Shown here piece by piece: positions 34,236 to 46,217 of a DNA stretch of 64,000 nt (position 1 is the first letter of the stretch; each line of letters opens with the position of its first letter). Below the pieces are notes generated by a model. That model saw only the letters and a program-made list of their open reading frames with translations. It was not told the origin of the DNA and made no database searches. The stretch comes from Ascaphus truei (lineage: Eukaryota > Chordata > Amphibia > Anura > Ascaphidae): assembly GCA_036426205.1 (NCBI GenBank), contig CM071574.1, positions 9,100,864-9,164,863 of the forward strand, given 5' to 3'. Position numbers and translations under genes: made by a program.

Positions 34236-36113
34236 TGTAGCCAGGTCTCCCCAGCACTCCAGTACCCCCCTCACCTTACTGCCGATCGCGGGGGCCGCCG
34301 CGTCCAATGGCGGCTCCGTCCGGCGATGGCAGGGGAGAGGGCGGTCAGGTCCCGGCTCGGGGGTTGCCGGGGACGCGTGCGGCCGGTTGCCAAGGCCGTA
34401 CGCGCGTCTCAGGGCTCCCGGCGCTCCCGGAGCCGGGCGAATAGGGCGCCGCCATGTTGCGCCGGGTCGCGCATGCGCAGTGAGTCCCCGGCGGCCCGAG
34501 ATAGTCGCGCATGCGCAGAAGATTGCGCGAGGGCAGGGAACAGTTGCGTGAGGGCAGGGAAGGCGCAGGAGAATCGCGCGAGAGTAGGGATAGTTAGTGA
34601 GAGGTTGTGGCGGCCATTAGGGGTTAGTATAGGCAGAGGAAAGGAGCGCACGCGGCCCCAATGTAAGTACAGCCTCCACGGGACTACAATTCCCATGAGG
34701 CTTAGGGCCAAGCACATCAGGTGCTTCATAGGAGCCAATAGGGCTGCAGGACTGCCAGGAGAGCAAGTGGATACATTTCGCGGGCAAAAGAGCTGCGTAT
34801 TCAGTCAGAGCAAAGTCAGAGGAAGGAACAGACAAGGGAAGGAGGTAGGGTACAGGAGAGAGGGACTCCCCTGTATTAGGCCAGCACCCCCTTGGTCCGA
34901 GATAGCTCAGCTCCACAGTAAGGTGAGTGTTGCCAGGGGCAGCCCTCAGGTTAGGGACCCTGCCACTTACATTAGTGGGAGCTGGAAAAAGGAAGTCTGC
35001 AGTTAAGAGAGTTGGAGTCAGGGAGCTGTAGGGAAGAGAGGGTGCGGGGAGCGAGTGCAGCTTCTGCCCCATATAGGTACCTACACCCCAGGTAGGCCCC
35101 AACTCCCCACTAGTTGGGTGGGTAACTGCTTAGGGAGGTCCTAGAGAGGGACGCGGCCCCTAGTTTGGAGTGCTGCCTTGTCAGAGTCACAGCGGGCAGT
35201 GCTGTGAGGTCTGACAGGCAGGCACCTTGTTGCGCAGCACGTTGGCTGCAGCCTCCAGTGAGCTACAGCTTGCTGCTGTAGGCGCTGGGACTAGTTAGAC
35301 AGTAGTGAGGCTGAAGGGACTTGGGTAGTTAGGGGAGTGGGACAGGTCATTACCCCCTACCGGCCATAGGAGTTCCCCAAGCCACTACAGGTTGCTGTAC
35401 TACAGGGACAGGCCCTAGGTTAGGGTTCCTGTCACATTAGTACCACTTAGATAGATAGGGACACAGCGGCTGCTGCTGTTCCTGGGGAAGCAGTTGGACC
35501 CACGTTGGGGTCCACAGAGACGATTCCAGAGTGGGACCGCCCTAGCGGTCCGCACGTGCAAGGAGTTCGGTTGGAGGATCAGACGGATTCATCACACGTC
35601 TGACCCTTTGAAAAGATTGTTGCTGACCCGAGCACCGGAGTGCTCGGCAGGTATTATACCATCATATGTGCACCAACAGGCCTAGAGGTTCTTAGTGACT
35701 GCGCAGTCACCCATTGACTATCTCTGTAGGAGTACGGGACATTGGGTGGGGTTCTTGGGACACGGGGTGGGATCACCTAGTGTTGGGGAATCGTCCTGCG
35801 AGACGTCACTGTTAGTGTCTCCTAGTGAGAGGGACACAGGTTATTATTTGTTAGTAAAGTCATTAGTTATATAATCACTGTGTGTGTGGTTTCTGAGTGG
35901 GTTCCTATGTAGGGTCATTCTACATTTCCATAGAATCCTACATAGGTGGAGGCGCTGAAAGAAGAACCGTTCCAGAGGATTCACCCCAGGCTCTCACTAG
36001 CGGAGGCTCAGACTTCCTGTGAGCCTGCAGGTATACGCACCACACCGGTAACACCGCATGTTCTACTCACCCACACTATATATGCGATTGGGTGGGGTGG
36101 AATACCCGTTACA
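34236..36113 (+). mobile_element. Long CpG-rich LTR
   Basis: 1.9 kb from TGTAGCCAGG to TACCCGTTACA, with a possible 4-bp TSD CACA on both sides. The 5' third is a CpG-rich promoter-like region (34280-34640), and GGTGGAGGCGCTG lies at about 35945, 170 bases from the end as in related LTRs. The 268-codon Arg-rich frame at 34200-35006 crosses this CpG block and shows no domain; I treat it as chance. Probably a solo LTR, since no interior follows. Confidence 0.65.
34449..34590 (+). promoter_or_regulatory. Tandem NRF1-like sites with YY1-like site
   Basis: Two copies of TCGCGCATGCGCAG (34467-34480 and 34505-34518) are strong NRF1-type palindromes. A complement of CAACATGGCGGC precedes them. Three related GCGnGAGGGCAGGGA-type units follow to about 34590. 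The arrangement looks like the LTR's core promoter. Activity is inferred. Confidence 0.5.
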
Positions 36114-36189
36114 CACACATATACACTAATCGTGTTGCAATTAAGTAATTTGATTTTTCATACTGTATTGTTTTCCCCATTCACATATA

Positions 36190-37578
36190 TTGCCACAATA
36201 CACTTAAGTAACCATACCATTTGAATAACTGCATGTTAGTTAGAGCTAATCACTTGATTTATAGCTAATCTCTTGTGCTGTGCAGGTATATTGGATCTCT
36301 AGGGATCCTCACAGACTATATGTATATAGACATAGTCCGCGTGGAACAATAATACTCCTTCAACACTTTTACAGGAGTATTGTTACTCCAAAGGACAAAT
36401 TCTAGTGCAACCTCTGGTTGGCGCTGAATAAGTTAAAATATGCATACATTTATTATTTTTAGTAAGGCTTTATCCTAAAGAACTTAACAATGATAGAAAT
36501 TTGTATTATTTGTACATATGCAACATAATATTCGTAACATAAAACTAATGAACATTCTTCCAGTTTAAGCAGTTGATATGAATTACTGGAATGAATGCTA
36601 CTGTCCCTCTTTTGAAAACATTTAATAAACATTGGGGAATTGCTGGTGGACTGTATTTGAGAGAAATGTAAGTGATATGTTTGTTTCTGTCAATAGACAC
36701 GGTGAGAATGTGTGTGTAGATAAAACGGTAGTGGTATTCTCCAAGTACCATCACACCACGACCAGTTGCCTTAACCTGTCTGACATTGCTTGGCCTTTGA
36801 CAAATTGGCCACAGCTCAAATGACACGCGCATCCACGTTATTAAAAAGGAGATTATTCCGTTTCAAGTTCACCTAAAGAATACCGAAAAGAACTGCTTGG
36901 AGTGTATCAATGATATATTTTTTCGATAACGCGGCTCCCTTGATGATCAGATTCCCAATAATGGAATCCCAAAGAGGAAGCACAGCTGACTAAGCTCAGT
37001 TAGTTACCTCATTTCCATGCCACCTAATTACTGCAGCTCACCGCTCGCTGCTTTCCACACTGCCTGGAAGAGTGTGTTAATGATACAAAATGTGCAGATG
37101 GAAGGGCTGCCTTTCTATAATCAGGGATCTTTTTTCCTGGTTAGCTCTACATCCTAGTTAGCGAGGTGAACGGGGCAGCAGGATCAGAACTGACTCTTGT
37201 GTGGTTCATTAGAAGTAGGGGAAGGTGGGGTAAGGGGCACCTCACTCAGGTACTTTGGGTAATTCATTAAGTTAATGAGCTATTGTTGCCTAACAGGCTT
37301 ATGTAAAATGTTCCTACCAGCTTCTAGCCTAATTGGAGCATACATTTTATATTTTCCTTTGGTGTAAAAAGAATATGGACTCAATAGAATAATGAGGATT
37401 TGCCTTTTCCCCTTTCTCTTTAGAGGTGGCAGTAGGTGACTACAGGACATTTCAAAGCACAGATCAGTTTTAGAAGTCCCAGCCCAGAGCTCGAGTCCTA
37501 AAAAAAACCCACAGCAATTACACAAAATCATTGTTTTCAGTTTTCTAGGACAACACAGAGAATATTTGAGGATTCCAC
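36190..37578. repeat. Duplicated segment, copy 1
   Basis: About 1.39 kb of non-coding sequence that recurs at 38169-39540. This copy is the cleaner one. It leads into the 31-bp minisatellite exactly as copy 2 does. Confidence 0.9.
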
Positions 37579-38136
37579 ATGCTTCTCTCCTCACCAGCTT
37601 CTCCCCCACACGCCCCCTCCTCACCAGCTTCTCCCCAACAGGCTCCCCTCCTCACCAGCTTCTCCCCCACACGCTCCCCTCCTCACCAGCTTCTCCCCCA
37701 CATGCACCCTCCTCACCAGCTTCTCCCCCCACACGCTCCCCTCCTCACCAGCTTCTCCCCACATGCTCCCCTCCTCACCAGCTTCTCCCCACATGCTCCC
37801 CTCCTCACCAGCTTCCCCCCACATGCTTCTCTCCTCACCAGCTTCTCCCCCACACGCCCCCTCCTCACCAGCTTCTCCCCCACATGCTCCCCTCCTGACC
37901 AGCTTCTCCCCCACATGCTCCCCTTCCTCACCAGCTTCTCCCGCACATGCTCCCTTCCTCACCAGCTTCTTCGCACATGCTCCCCACCTCCCCAGCTTCT
38001 CCTCCACATGCCCCCTCCTCACCAGCTTCTCCCCCACATGCTCGCCTCACCAGCTTCTCCCCCACATGCTCCCTTCCTTGCCCGCTTCTACCCCACATGC
38101 TCCCTTCCTCACCAGCTTCCCCCCACATGCTTCCCT
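37579..38136. repeat. 31-bp minisatellite, first array
   Basis: About 18 units of a 31-bp repeat, CTCCTCACCAGCTTCTCCCC plus CACATGCTCCC. Because 31 is not a multiple of three, the array is open in three frames and the Pro/Ser/His-rich frames are artefacts. The array stops abruptly at about 38136 and is followed by 30-odd unrelated bases before duplicated copy 2. Confidence 0.95.
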
Positions 38137-38168
38137 CTCCCAATCGAAAGCGCCAGGGTCCATAAGAT

Positions 38169-39540
38169 GTGCCCACATACACTTAAGTAACCATACCATT
38201 TGAATAACTGCATGTTAGTTAGAGCTAATCACTGATTTATAGCTAATCTCTTGTTCTGTGCAGGTATATTGGATCTCTAGGGATCCTCACAGACTATATG
38301 TATATAGACATAGTCCGCGTGGAACAATAATACTCCTTCAACACTTTTACAGGATATTGTTACTCCAAAGACATTTCTAGTGCACCCTCTGGTTGGCGCT
38401 GAATAAGTTAAATATGCATACATTTATTATTTTTAGTAAGGCTTTATCCTAAAGAACTTAACAATGATAGAAATTTGTATTATTTGTACATATGCAACAT
38501 AATATTCGTAACAAAAACTAATGAACATTCTTCCATTTAAGCAGTTGATAGGAATTACTGGAATGAACTACTGTCCTCTTTTGAAACATTTAATAAACAT
38601 TGGGGAATTGCTGGTGGACTGTATTTGAGAGAAATGTAAGGAATGTTTGTTTTTGTCAATAACACGGTGAGAATGTGTGTGAGATAAAACGGTAGTGGTA
38701 TTCTCCAAGTACCATCACACCACGACCAGTTGCCTTAACCTGTCTGACATTGCTTGGCCTTTGACAAATTGGCCACAGCTCAAATGACACGCGCACTCAC
38801 TTTATTAAAAGGAGATTATTCCTTTTCAAGTTCACCTAAAGAATCCGAAAAGAACTGCTTGGAGTGTATCAATGATATATTTTTTCGATAAGCGGCTCCC
38901 TTGATGATCAGATTCCAATATGGATCCAAAGAGGAAGCACAGCTGACTAAGCTCAGTTAGTTACCCTCATTTCCATGCCACCTAATTACTGCAGCTCACC
39001 GCTCGCTGCTTTCCACACTGCCTGGAAGAGTGTGTTAATGATACAAAATGTGCAGATGGAAGGGCTGCCTTTCTATAATCAGGGATCTTTTTTCTGGTTA
39101 GCTCTACATCCTAGTTAGCGAGGTGAACGGGGCAGCAGGATCAGAACTGACTCTTGTGTGGTTCATTAGAAGTAGGGGAAGGTGGGGGTAAGGCGGCACC
39201 TCACTCAGGTACTTTGGTAATTCATTAAGTTAATAGCTATTTGTTGCCTAACAGGCTTATGTAAAATGTTCCTACCAGCTTCTAGCCTAATTGGAGCATA
39301 CATTTTTATATTTTCCTTGGTGTAAAAAGATATGACTCAATAGAATAATAAGGATTTGCCTTTTCCCCTTTCTCTTTGAGGTGGCAGTAGGTATGAGACA
39401 GACATTTCAAGCACAGATCAGTTTTAGAATCCCAGCCCAGAGCTCGAGTCCTAAAAAACCCACGCAATTACACAAAAATCATTGTTTTCATTTTCTAGGA
39501 CAAACACAGAGATATTTGAGGATTCCACATGCTTTCTCTC
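38169..39540. repeat. Duplicated segment, copy 2
   Basis: Repeats 36190-37578 with dozens of differences, most of them single-base losses in this copy (for example CACTTGATTT becomes CACTGATTT and GAAAACATT becomes GAAACATT). The pattern looks like an uncorrected long read and not like evolved paralogy. Confidence 0.9.
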
Positions 39541-42110
39541 TCCTCACCACTTCTCCCCCACAACGCCCCCTCCACACGCCCTCCTCACCAGCTTCTTCCC
39601 CAACAGCTCCCCTCCTCACCACTTCTCCCCCACACTCCTCCCCTCTCACCAGCTTCTCCCCCCATGCACCCTCCTCACCAGCTTCTCCCCCCACACGCTC
39701 CCCTCCTCACCAGCTTCCCCCCACATGCTCCCCTCCTCACCAGCTTCTCCCCACATGCCTCCCCTCCTCACCAGTTCCCCCCACATGCTTCTCTCCTCAC
39801 CAGCTTCTCCCCACACGCCCTCCTCACCAGCTCTCCCTCACAGGCTCCCCTCCCCCAGCTTCTCCCCTCACGCTCCCCTCCATCACCACTTCTCCCCCCC
39901 ATCATCCCTCCTCACCGCTCCTCCCCACCAGCTTCTCCCCCCACAATCGCTCCCTCCTCACCAGCTTCTCCCCCACATGCTCCCCCCTCCCCAGCTCTCC
40001 CCCACACGCTCCCTCCTCACCAGCTTCTCTCCCACACACGCACCTCTCCATCCTCACCAGCTTCTTTCCCCCCCACATACATCCCCTCCTCACCACTGGC
40101 TTCTCTCCCCCACACGCCCCCTCCTCCCCAGCTTCTCCCACCTCCCACATGCTCCCCTCCTGACCAGCTTCTCCCCCACATTCTCCCCTTCCTCACCATC
40201 CTCCCGCACTGCTCCCTTCCTCCCACATCTTCTTTCTTCGCCATCTTCCCCACCTCCCCAGCTTCTCCTCCACTGCCCCCTCCTCACCAGCTTCTCCCCC
40301 CATGCTCGCCTCACCAGCTCTCCCCCCAGCTTCCCCCCCGCTCCCTTCCTGCCCGCTCTTCTACCCCACATGCTCCCTTCCTCACCAGCTTCCCCCCACA
40401 TGCTTCCCTCTTCACCAGCTTCTCCCCCACATGCTCCCTTCCTCCCCAGCTTCCCCCCCACATCTTCCCTCCTCACCACTTCCCCCCCACATGCTTCCTC
40501 CTCACCAGCTTCTCCCCCACATGCTTCCCTCCTCACTAGCTTCTCCCCCACATGCTTCCCTCCTCACTAGCTTCTCTCCCACATGCTTCCCTCCTCACCA
40601 GCTTCTCCCCCACATGCTCCCTTCCTCCCCAGCTTCCCCCCACATGCTCCCCTCCTCACCAGCCTCCCACTTCCCCCCACATGCTTCCCTCCTCACAGCT
40701 TCTCCTCTCCCCACATGCTTCCCTCCTCACTAGCTTCTCCCCCCCACATCTTCCCTCNNNNNNNNNNNNNNNNNNNNNNNNNNNNNNNNNNNNNNNNNNN
40801 NNNNNNNNNNNNNNNNNNNNNNNNNNNNNNNNNNNNNNNNNNNNNNNNNNTCTCCCCCACATGCTCCCCTCCTCACCAGCTTCTCCCGCACATGCTCTCC
40901 TCCTTATCAGCTTCTCTCCCACACGCTCCCCTCCTCACCAGCTTTTCCCCAACATGCCCCCTCCTCACCAGCTTCTCTCCCACATGCCCCCTCCTCACCA
41001 TCTTCTCCCCCACATGCTTCCCTCCTCACCAGCTTCTCCCCCACGTGCTCCCCTCCTCACCAGCTTCTCCTGCACATGCTCCCCTCCTCACCAGCTTCTC
41101 CCGCACATGCCCCCTCCTCACCAACTTCTCCCCCACATGCTCCCTTCCTCACCAGCTTCCCTCCACATGCTCCCCTCCTCTCCAGCTTCTCCCCCACATG
41201 CTCCCCTCCTCACCAGCTTCAGCCGCACATGCTCCTCTCCTCACCAGCTTCTCCCCCACATGCTATCCTCCACACCATCTTCTTCCCCACATGCTCTCCT
41301 CCTCAGCTTCTCTCCCACACGCTCCCCTCCTCACCAGCTCCTCCCCAGCTTCTCCCCCACATGCTCCCCTCCTCCCCAGCTTCTCCCCCACATGCTCCCC
41401 TCCTCATCAGCTTCTCCGCACATGCTCCCCTCCTCAGCAGCTTCTCCCGCACATGCTCCCCTCCTCACCAGCTTCTCCCCCACATGCCCCCTCCTCACCA
41501 GCTTCTCTCCCACATGCCCCCTCCCAGCTTCTCTCCCACATGCCCCCTCCCAGCTTCTCTCCCACATGCCCCCTCCCAGCTTCTCTCCCACATGCCCCCT
41601 CCCAGCTTCTCTCCCACATGCTCCCCCCCTCACCAGCTTCCCTCCACATGCTCCCCTCCTCACCAGCTTCTCCCCCACATGCTCCCCTCCTCACCAGCTT
41701 CTCCCCCCACATGCTCCCCTCTCACCAGCTTCGCCCGCACATGTCCTCTCCTCACCAGCTTCTCCCCCACATGCTTCCTATCACCATCTTCTCCACAAAT
41801 GCTCTCCATCCTCCAGCTTCTCTCCCACCCGCTACCTCCTCACCATCCTCCCCAGGCTTCCTCCCCCACATGCTCCCCTCCTCACCAGCTTCTCCCGCAC
41901 ATGCTCCCCTCCTCACCAGCTTCTCCCCCACATGCCCCCTCCTCACCAGCTTCTCTCCCACATGCCCCCTCCCAGCTTCTCTCCCACATGCCCCCTCCCA
42001 GCTTCTCTCCCACATGCTCCCCCCCTCACCAGCTTCCCCCACATGCTCCCCTCCTCACCAGCTTCTCCCCACACGCTCCCCTCCTCACCAGCTTCTCCCC
42101 TACATGCCCC
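39541..42110. repeat. 31-bp minisatellite, second array
   Basis: Same unit as the first array. The opening units (CCCCAACAG then CACAC then CATGCACC variants) follow the order of the first array. The stretch 40160-40410 repeats the unusual unit series at 37895-38136. After 40410 new units appear with fewer indels. From about 41500 a shorter form (CCCTCCCAGCTTCTCTCCCACATGC-like) is tandemly repeated. A 93-base gap lies inside. Confidence 0.95.
40758..40850. other. Assembly gap (93 N)
   Basis: Run of N within the minisatellite. The odd length suggests an estimated gap size. Confidence 0.98.
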
Positions 42111-42330
42111 CGTTCCCCTTATTCTCCCCTATCTTTTACTCACAACCCTCTCCATTTTTTACTTACACACTTACTCTCCCCTACGTTTTTACTCCCACAC
42201 AGTCCCCCTCCATTTCTACTCACACTCCCTCCTCACCCCTCTACTTTTACTTCCACACAGCCCCCCTCCCTCCGTTTTTAATCCCACCCCCCATTTTTAA
42301 TCCCACTCCTCCTCTGTTTTTACTCTCAAA
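42111..42330. repeat. TTTTTACTCACACTCC-type minisatellite
   Basis: About seven degenerate units of CCCCTCCATTTTTACTCACA directly following the 31-bp array. Frames continue open through it by composition only. Confidence 0.75.
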
Positions 42331-42630
42331 CCTCCCATCCCAGGCCCTACCTGGGGAACGTTGGTGCTGGAACATACAGCAGTTCCGGCTCCTATAATAA
42401 GTGACGGGGCGTGTTACCGTGCGTTGCTGCGCCGCTCTGACCCTGTCCCAGCGTCACTAAAAAAAAAAAAGCCTAAGAATTTAAGAAAAAAAAAAAAAAG
42501 ATTATCTGGTCAGATTAGACAATTTCAGTTTAAAAGTATAAAAGCTGCCACCTGTCGTATTTTTGATCGCTGGAGACTACATCCTTTTTTACACTTTCAC
42601 TGCCAGAGGAGCTGGCTATGTTTTGCAGAG

Positions 42631-42884
42631 CAAGGAGAGGCTCAGTGAGTAAATGCACTGACACTGTAATTAACAGCACTGAGCTTGAAGCAGGGGAACC
42701 TGGCTCAATTCCCGATGTCGGCTCCTTGTGACCTTGAGCACGTCACTTTATCTCCCTGTGCCTCAGGCACCAAAAACATAGATTGTAAGCTCCACGGGGC
42801 AGGGACCTGTGTCTGTAACAATCCTGTGTGCTGCGTACCGCGCTACACTGTAACTGTGAAGCTATAGGAAATAAAGTTATTATT
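42631..42884 (+). repeat. tRNA-derived SINE, full length
   Basis: A box GGCTCAGTGAG (about 42639), degenerate B box GGCTCAATTCC (42702-42712), core GTGACCTTGAGCACGTCACT, an ATTGTAAGCTCCACGGGGC block, then CGCTACACTGTAACTGTGAA and an AATAAAG tail with TTATTA. Same family as 25661-25950. Confidence 0.85.
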
Positions 42885-42889
42885 AACCC

Positions 42890-43670
42890 AAAGGGTTAAT
42901 TCTTCGCCTGCTGTGTGCATTCTTTAATGGTGTTGGATATATGTACATGACAAGGATATAAAGCGAGATCCATCTCCGTTTAAAATATATGTCCAAATGT
43001 AAACCTGTAAAATAAAACAATGATGGTTTTACATCACAGCTTGGCGGCTATACTGTAATAATGCCACATACATGGGGAAATTCATCAGCATTATTGCTCC
43101 CTGTGGATTCCATGTTAACGTTAACAGGCCAACTGGAAGTATAATGTTCACATCAAAAAAGGGTCTGTCCGGTGCCATCTTTAATGAGCCCTACAAATGA
43201 GTTTCCATTTGATATCTGTATGTGATGGGCATGTGAATAGCCGGTGAGAGAACAATTAAGGAAAAGGTCAGGTATTTTGTCTGAGCACTTTTACATTATT
43301 TCCAGGACTCCCTAGAAAGCAAAGAATGATATCTTATGGCAGAAACAATGTGAAAGCACAACTTGAGCACAATAGAGTGAAATAAGGTACATGTCAAACA
43401 GAAAATATAAAGGGAACATTCACCACTGATAAGAAAGGGCTGTCTCCCACCCACCAAATATGTCCTCTGCGTTGCTGGCTCCTGATGGCAGTGAAGCTGT
43501 TAATAGACATGCAGATGTCTGGGTAGACACAGCTAATTGCACATTCATATTAACTTACAGTTCCTTATTATGTTTAAGTATTACAAAAGGTAACCAACAA
43601 CCCTCTTACGTGGCATGATTTAGACATGCTCGATGATGACTCTTGCTTTTATATGGTTTTTGTTTGTCAC
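42890..43670. other. No recognisable feature
   Basis: Unassigned AT-rich sequence. Confidence 0.4.
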
Positions 43671-43676
43671 ATATTG

Positions 43677-43921
43677 TATGGCTTTCGGGTACTGTACGGG
43701 TACAATATATGGCTTTCGGGTACTGTACGGGTACAATATATGGCTTTCGGGTACTGTACGGGTACAATATATGGCTTTCGGGTACTGTACGGGTACAATA
43801 TATGGCTTTCGGGTACTGTACGGGTACAATATATGGCTTTCGGGTACAATATATGGCTTTCGGGTACTGTACGGGTACAATATATGGCTTTCGGGTACAA
43901 TATATGGCTTTCGGGTACTGT
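43677..43921. repeat. 31/20-bp alternating minisatellite
   Basis: The basic unit is 31 bp (GGGTACTGTACGGGTACAAT plus ATATGGCTTTC). In the second half, 20-bp units lacking the internal TACTGTACGGG alternate with full ones. Copies are almost identical, so the array is young. Tyr/Gly/Phe-rich plus frames and the Tyr/Pro/Lys-rich minus frame are array translations. Confidence 0.95.
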
Positions 43922-43948
43922 AGGCGTGAAACTGCCATCGCATACTCT

Positions 43949-44171
43949 AGGGGTGCTCAACTCCAACTCAAGACCCCCCCTCCTCCAGCATGTAAGGTTT
44001 TCAGGATATAACAGCTTCAGCACAGGTGGCTCCATCAGAGGCTTGGTCAACTGAGCCTGATTGAACCACCTGTGCTGAAGCAGGGACTGATTGAGTCACC
44101 TGTGCTGAAGCAGGGATATCCTAAAAACCTGACCTGTTTGGAGGTCTTGAAGACTGGAGTTGAGCTCCCCT
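43949..44171. mobile_element. hAT-type hairpin MITE, complete
   Basis: AGGGGTGCTCAACTCCA at the left and TGGAGTTGAGCTCCCCT at the right are inverted ends. The middle holds three copies of the CACCTGTGCTGAAGC word, two of them in direct order, so part of the right arm has been duplicated in tandem. Confidence 0.75.
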
Positions 44172-44277
44172 GAATAATCCATTCAATGCCTGACAGCACA
44201 GCAATAAATTACTATCCCTCTCTGACGCCCACACTATGGATACTGTCTGACCCCAGCAAGGGGAACTTTTAGCGTTA

Positions 44278-44621
44278 GGCCAGGTCCCCGCTGGCTACTG
44301 CAGCGCCCGCTGTGGCGGACGCTGCAGGGACAAGAGCCGCCCCACAATGGGGCCGGGCCCGCTGCGAGTGGGGGCCGCCGCGCTGCGCCGACAGAAACTC
44401 GGCTTTCAAGAAAATTGAGATCAGGAGTCGCGACGGAGTGCTAGGCCACGCCCCCTGGCGGTTCAGCCAATGAGGGCGAACCTGCCAGGTGACGTCACGG
44501 CCACGCCCCTGTCACCCCCCCCTGTCTTTCCCCCTGCAGCTCACTGCAGACCGGGAGACTCGGCTGCACGCGCCGCCAGCCTCGCAGACGCGCGTGTAGC
44601 GCAGACAGCGGGGTCGCAGCC
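44278..44621. mobile_element. Harbinger-like MITE B (TSD TTA)
   Basis: 344 bp, CpG-rich. Ends GGCCAGGTCCCCGCTG and, inverted, GGCTGCGACCCCGCTG. The TSD TTA lies at 44275-44277 and 44622-44624. Non-coding. Confidence 0.75.
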
Positions 44622-45290
44622 TTAAGTGTTCGGTATAATGTAAGGCGGCCTCCCATTCGTTACAACTAAATGCGAACAAATATTTTACAAATAAAACTAG
44701 TGTGAACACAAAAGTGTCTTACACAATAAAATGAACAATGTAGATCCTACAAGTTGCTATTTTAAGATTTAAAAAAACAAAAAACAGTTTTGTAAGTGAT
44801 GTGCTGCAAATAAACACTGCTTTTTAGGTAAAAGTGACATGCTTAATGGATTTTATTTGTTTTAGTTTCTTTTTTTAATTAAATGCTGACAAGGCTGAAA
44901 AAATATGTGTATCTACCTATGTATTCACCTTTCGATACTGTATACACATTCATTTAATTGACATTTTTAGGTGAAAGCGCTATTATGTAGGACCTTGTCC
45001 ATAACTCATTCACTGAGATGTTTACCGAGTCTGGAGCATCATCAATTATCTTCTTATACAGGCAACCAGTAATTGGTCTGCAGAGGTCGCTCATTGGGAG
45101 AATGACGGATATTAATATAGATTGAAAGATGCCCTGAACTACTTTAGCAGAGATCTTCGTATGAATAGATCTGGGGCAGCTTCGCAAACCATGTGTCACA
45201 AACCTAGCAAGTTCCTAATAAGCTGCTGAAACAAGGTGACTAGGAACTCCGTAGGCATAACATTGAAACAAGCATTCATGATTGTCCTAA

Positions 45291-45600
45291 TTCAGGGTGC
45301 ACAAAGTGGGGGTGCGCGAGATTTTTTTTGGGGGGGGGGGGGCGAGGCGGTTGCAGAGGTCCCGCGCGCTCTCTTCCAAGGCATTTAAATTAAATGCCTG
45401 GGGGACCGCGCGAGGCCTCTGTAACTAAATTACCTGCTCTCCGACGGCTTCGGCGACGCGTCGCCAGGGCATGTCACATGACTCTGCGGCGTCATTTGAT
45501 GCCGGATACCGGGTTGGGGGGTGCACGAGCACGGGCAGAGCAGGCAGGGGGGGGGGGCGCAGCGGCACTTTTCTTCCAGATGACATTTGACGGGTTTCCT
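45291..45600. mobile_element. Possible truncated hAT-like element
   Basis: Begins CAGGGTGCACAAAGTGGGGG, a hAT-style left end, followed by a G run and CpG-rich sequence. A GGGTTGGGGGGTGCACGAGC word lies inside. No matching right end or TSD is clear. Confidence 0.35.
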
Positions 45601-45669
45601 TAACTTAAATAACTTATGTTGTGGTAGATGGCACCAAAATGTTATCATAGAACTAACAAACCAGCACAA

Positions 45670-45960
45670 GTGACTCCACAGTGGGAGTGAGGGAGAGAGA
45701 GGGATGAGGAAGAGAGGGGGTAAGATTGGGAGACAGGGGGGAGAGACAAATACATGGGGTGTGGAGGGGGGGGTTGAGGAGGAGGTTCACAAGGAGGTGT
45801 GAAAGGGAGGGGGACACTCAGAAGAGTGCTAACACGGGGAAGGGTCAAAACTCTAGTCCTGGGTCCTGGGAAATCTTTTGGTGGCCCTTATCGGGAGCCT
45901 GTTGGTCATGGGGGGGATCCTCAGACTATTATGTAGATCTACTCCAGTGATAATCAGAAA
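45670..45960. repeat. Purine-rich minisatellite
   Basis: GAGGGAGAGAGAGGGATGAG and GACAAATACATGGGG-type units. Shares the AAATACATGG word with 33225-33440 and 52780-52960. Confidence 0.6.
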
Positions 45961-45997
45961 AGAGAGGCAAATATGGTATAATACCGTTTATATCATG

Positions 45998-46217
45998 GGA
46001 GAAGGAGTGGCTCAGTGAGTAAAGACACTGACTGGCACTGAGTTTGAAGTGTCAGCTCCTTGTGACCTTGGGCAAGTCACTTTATCTCCCTGTGCCTCAG
46101 GCACCAAAAACATAGATTGTAAGCTCCACGGGGCAGGGACCTGTTCCTGCAAAATGTCTCTGTAAAGCGCTACGTAAAACTAGCAGCGCTATACAAGAAC
46201 ATGCTATTATTATTATA
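45998..46217 (+). repeat. SINE lacking its B box
   Basis: A box TGGCTCAGTGAG is the best in the window (about 46008). The head then jumps from GAGTTTGAAG to TGTCAGCTCC, deleting the GGTTCAAATCC B box that other copies have. The core and an L2-like tail (AGCGCTATACAAGAACATG, ATT repeats) follow. The tail differs from 25661-25950, so this is a different subfamily with the same head. Confidence 0.8.

Noticed and set aside
34200..35006. 268-codon Arg-rich frame over a CpG-rich region, possible gene with CpG island
   Set aside because: Lies inside an LTR with TG...CA ends. Composition explains the frame and no domain is seen.
37579..42110. CRISPR-like array of regular repeats
   Set aside because: There are no unique spacers; units are head-to-tail minisatellite copies in a vertebrate genome.
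40552..42397. Two overlapping frames of about 600 codons with PHQLLPHMLPSSPASP repeats
   Set aside because: The 31-bp repeat unit shifts phase every copy, so all three frames stay open. Both run through an N gap.
43606..44054. Tyr-rich repeat protein
   Set aside because: Frames on both strands follow the 31/20-bp minisatellite.
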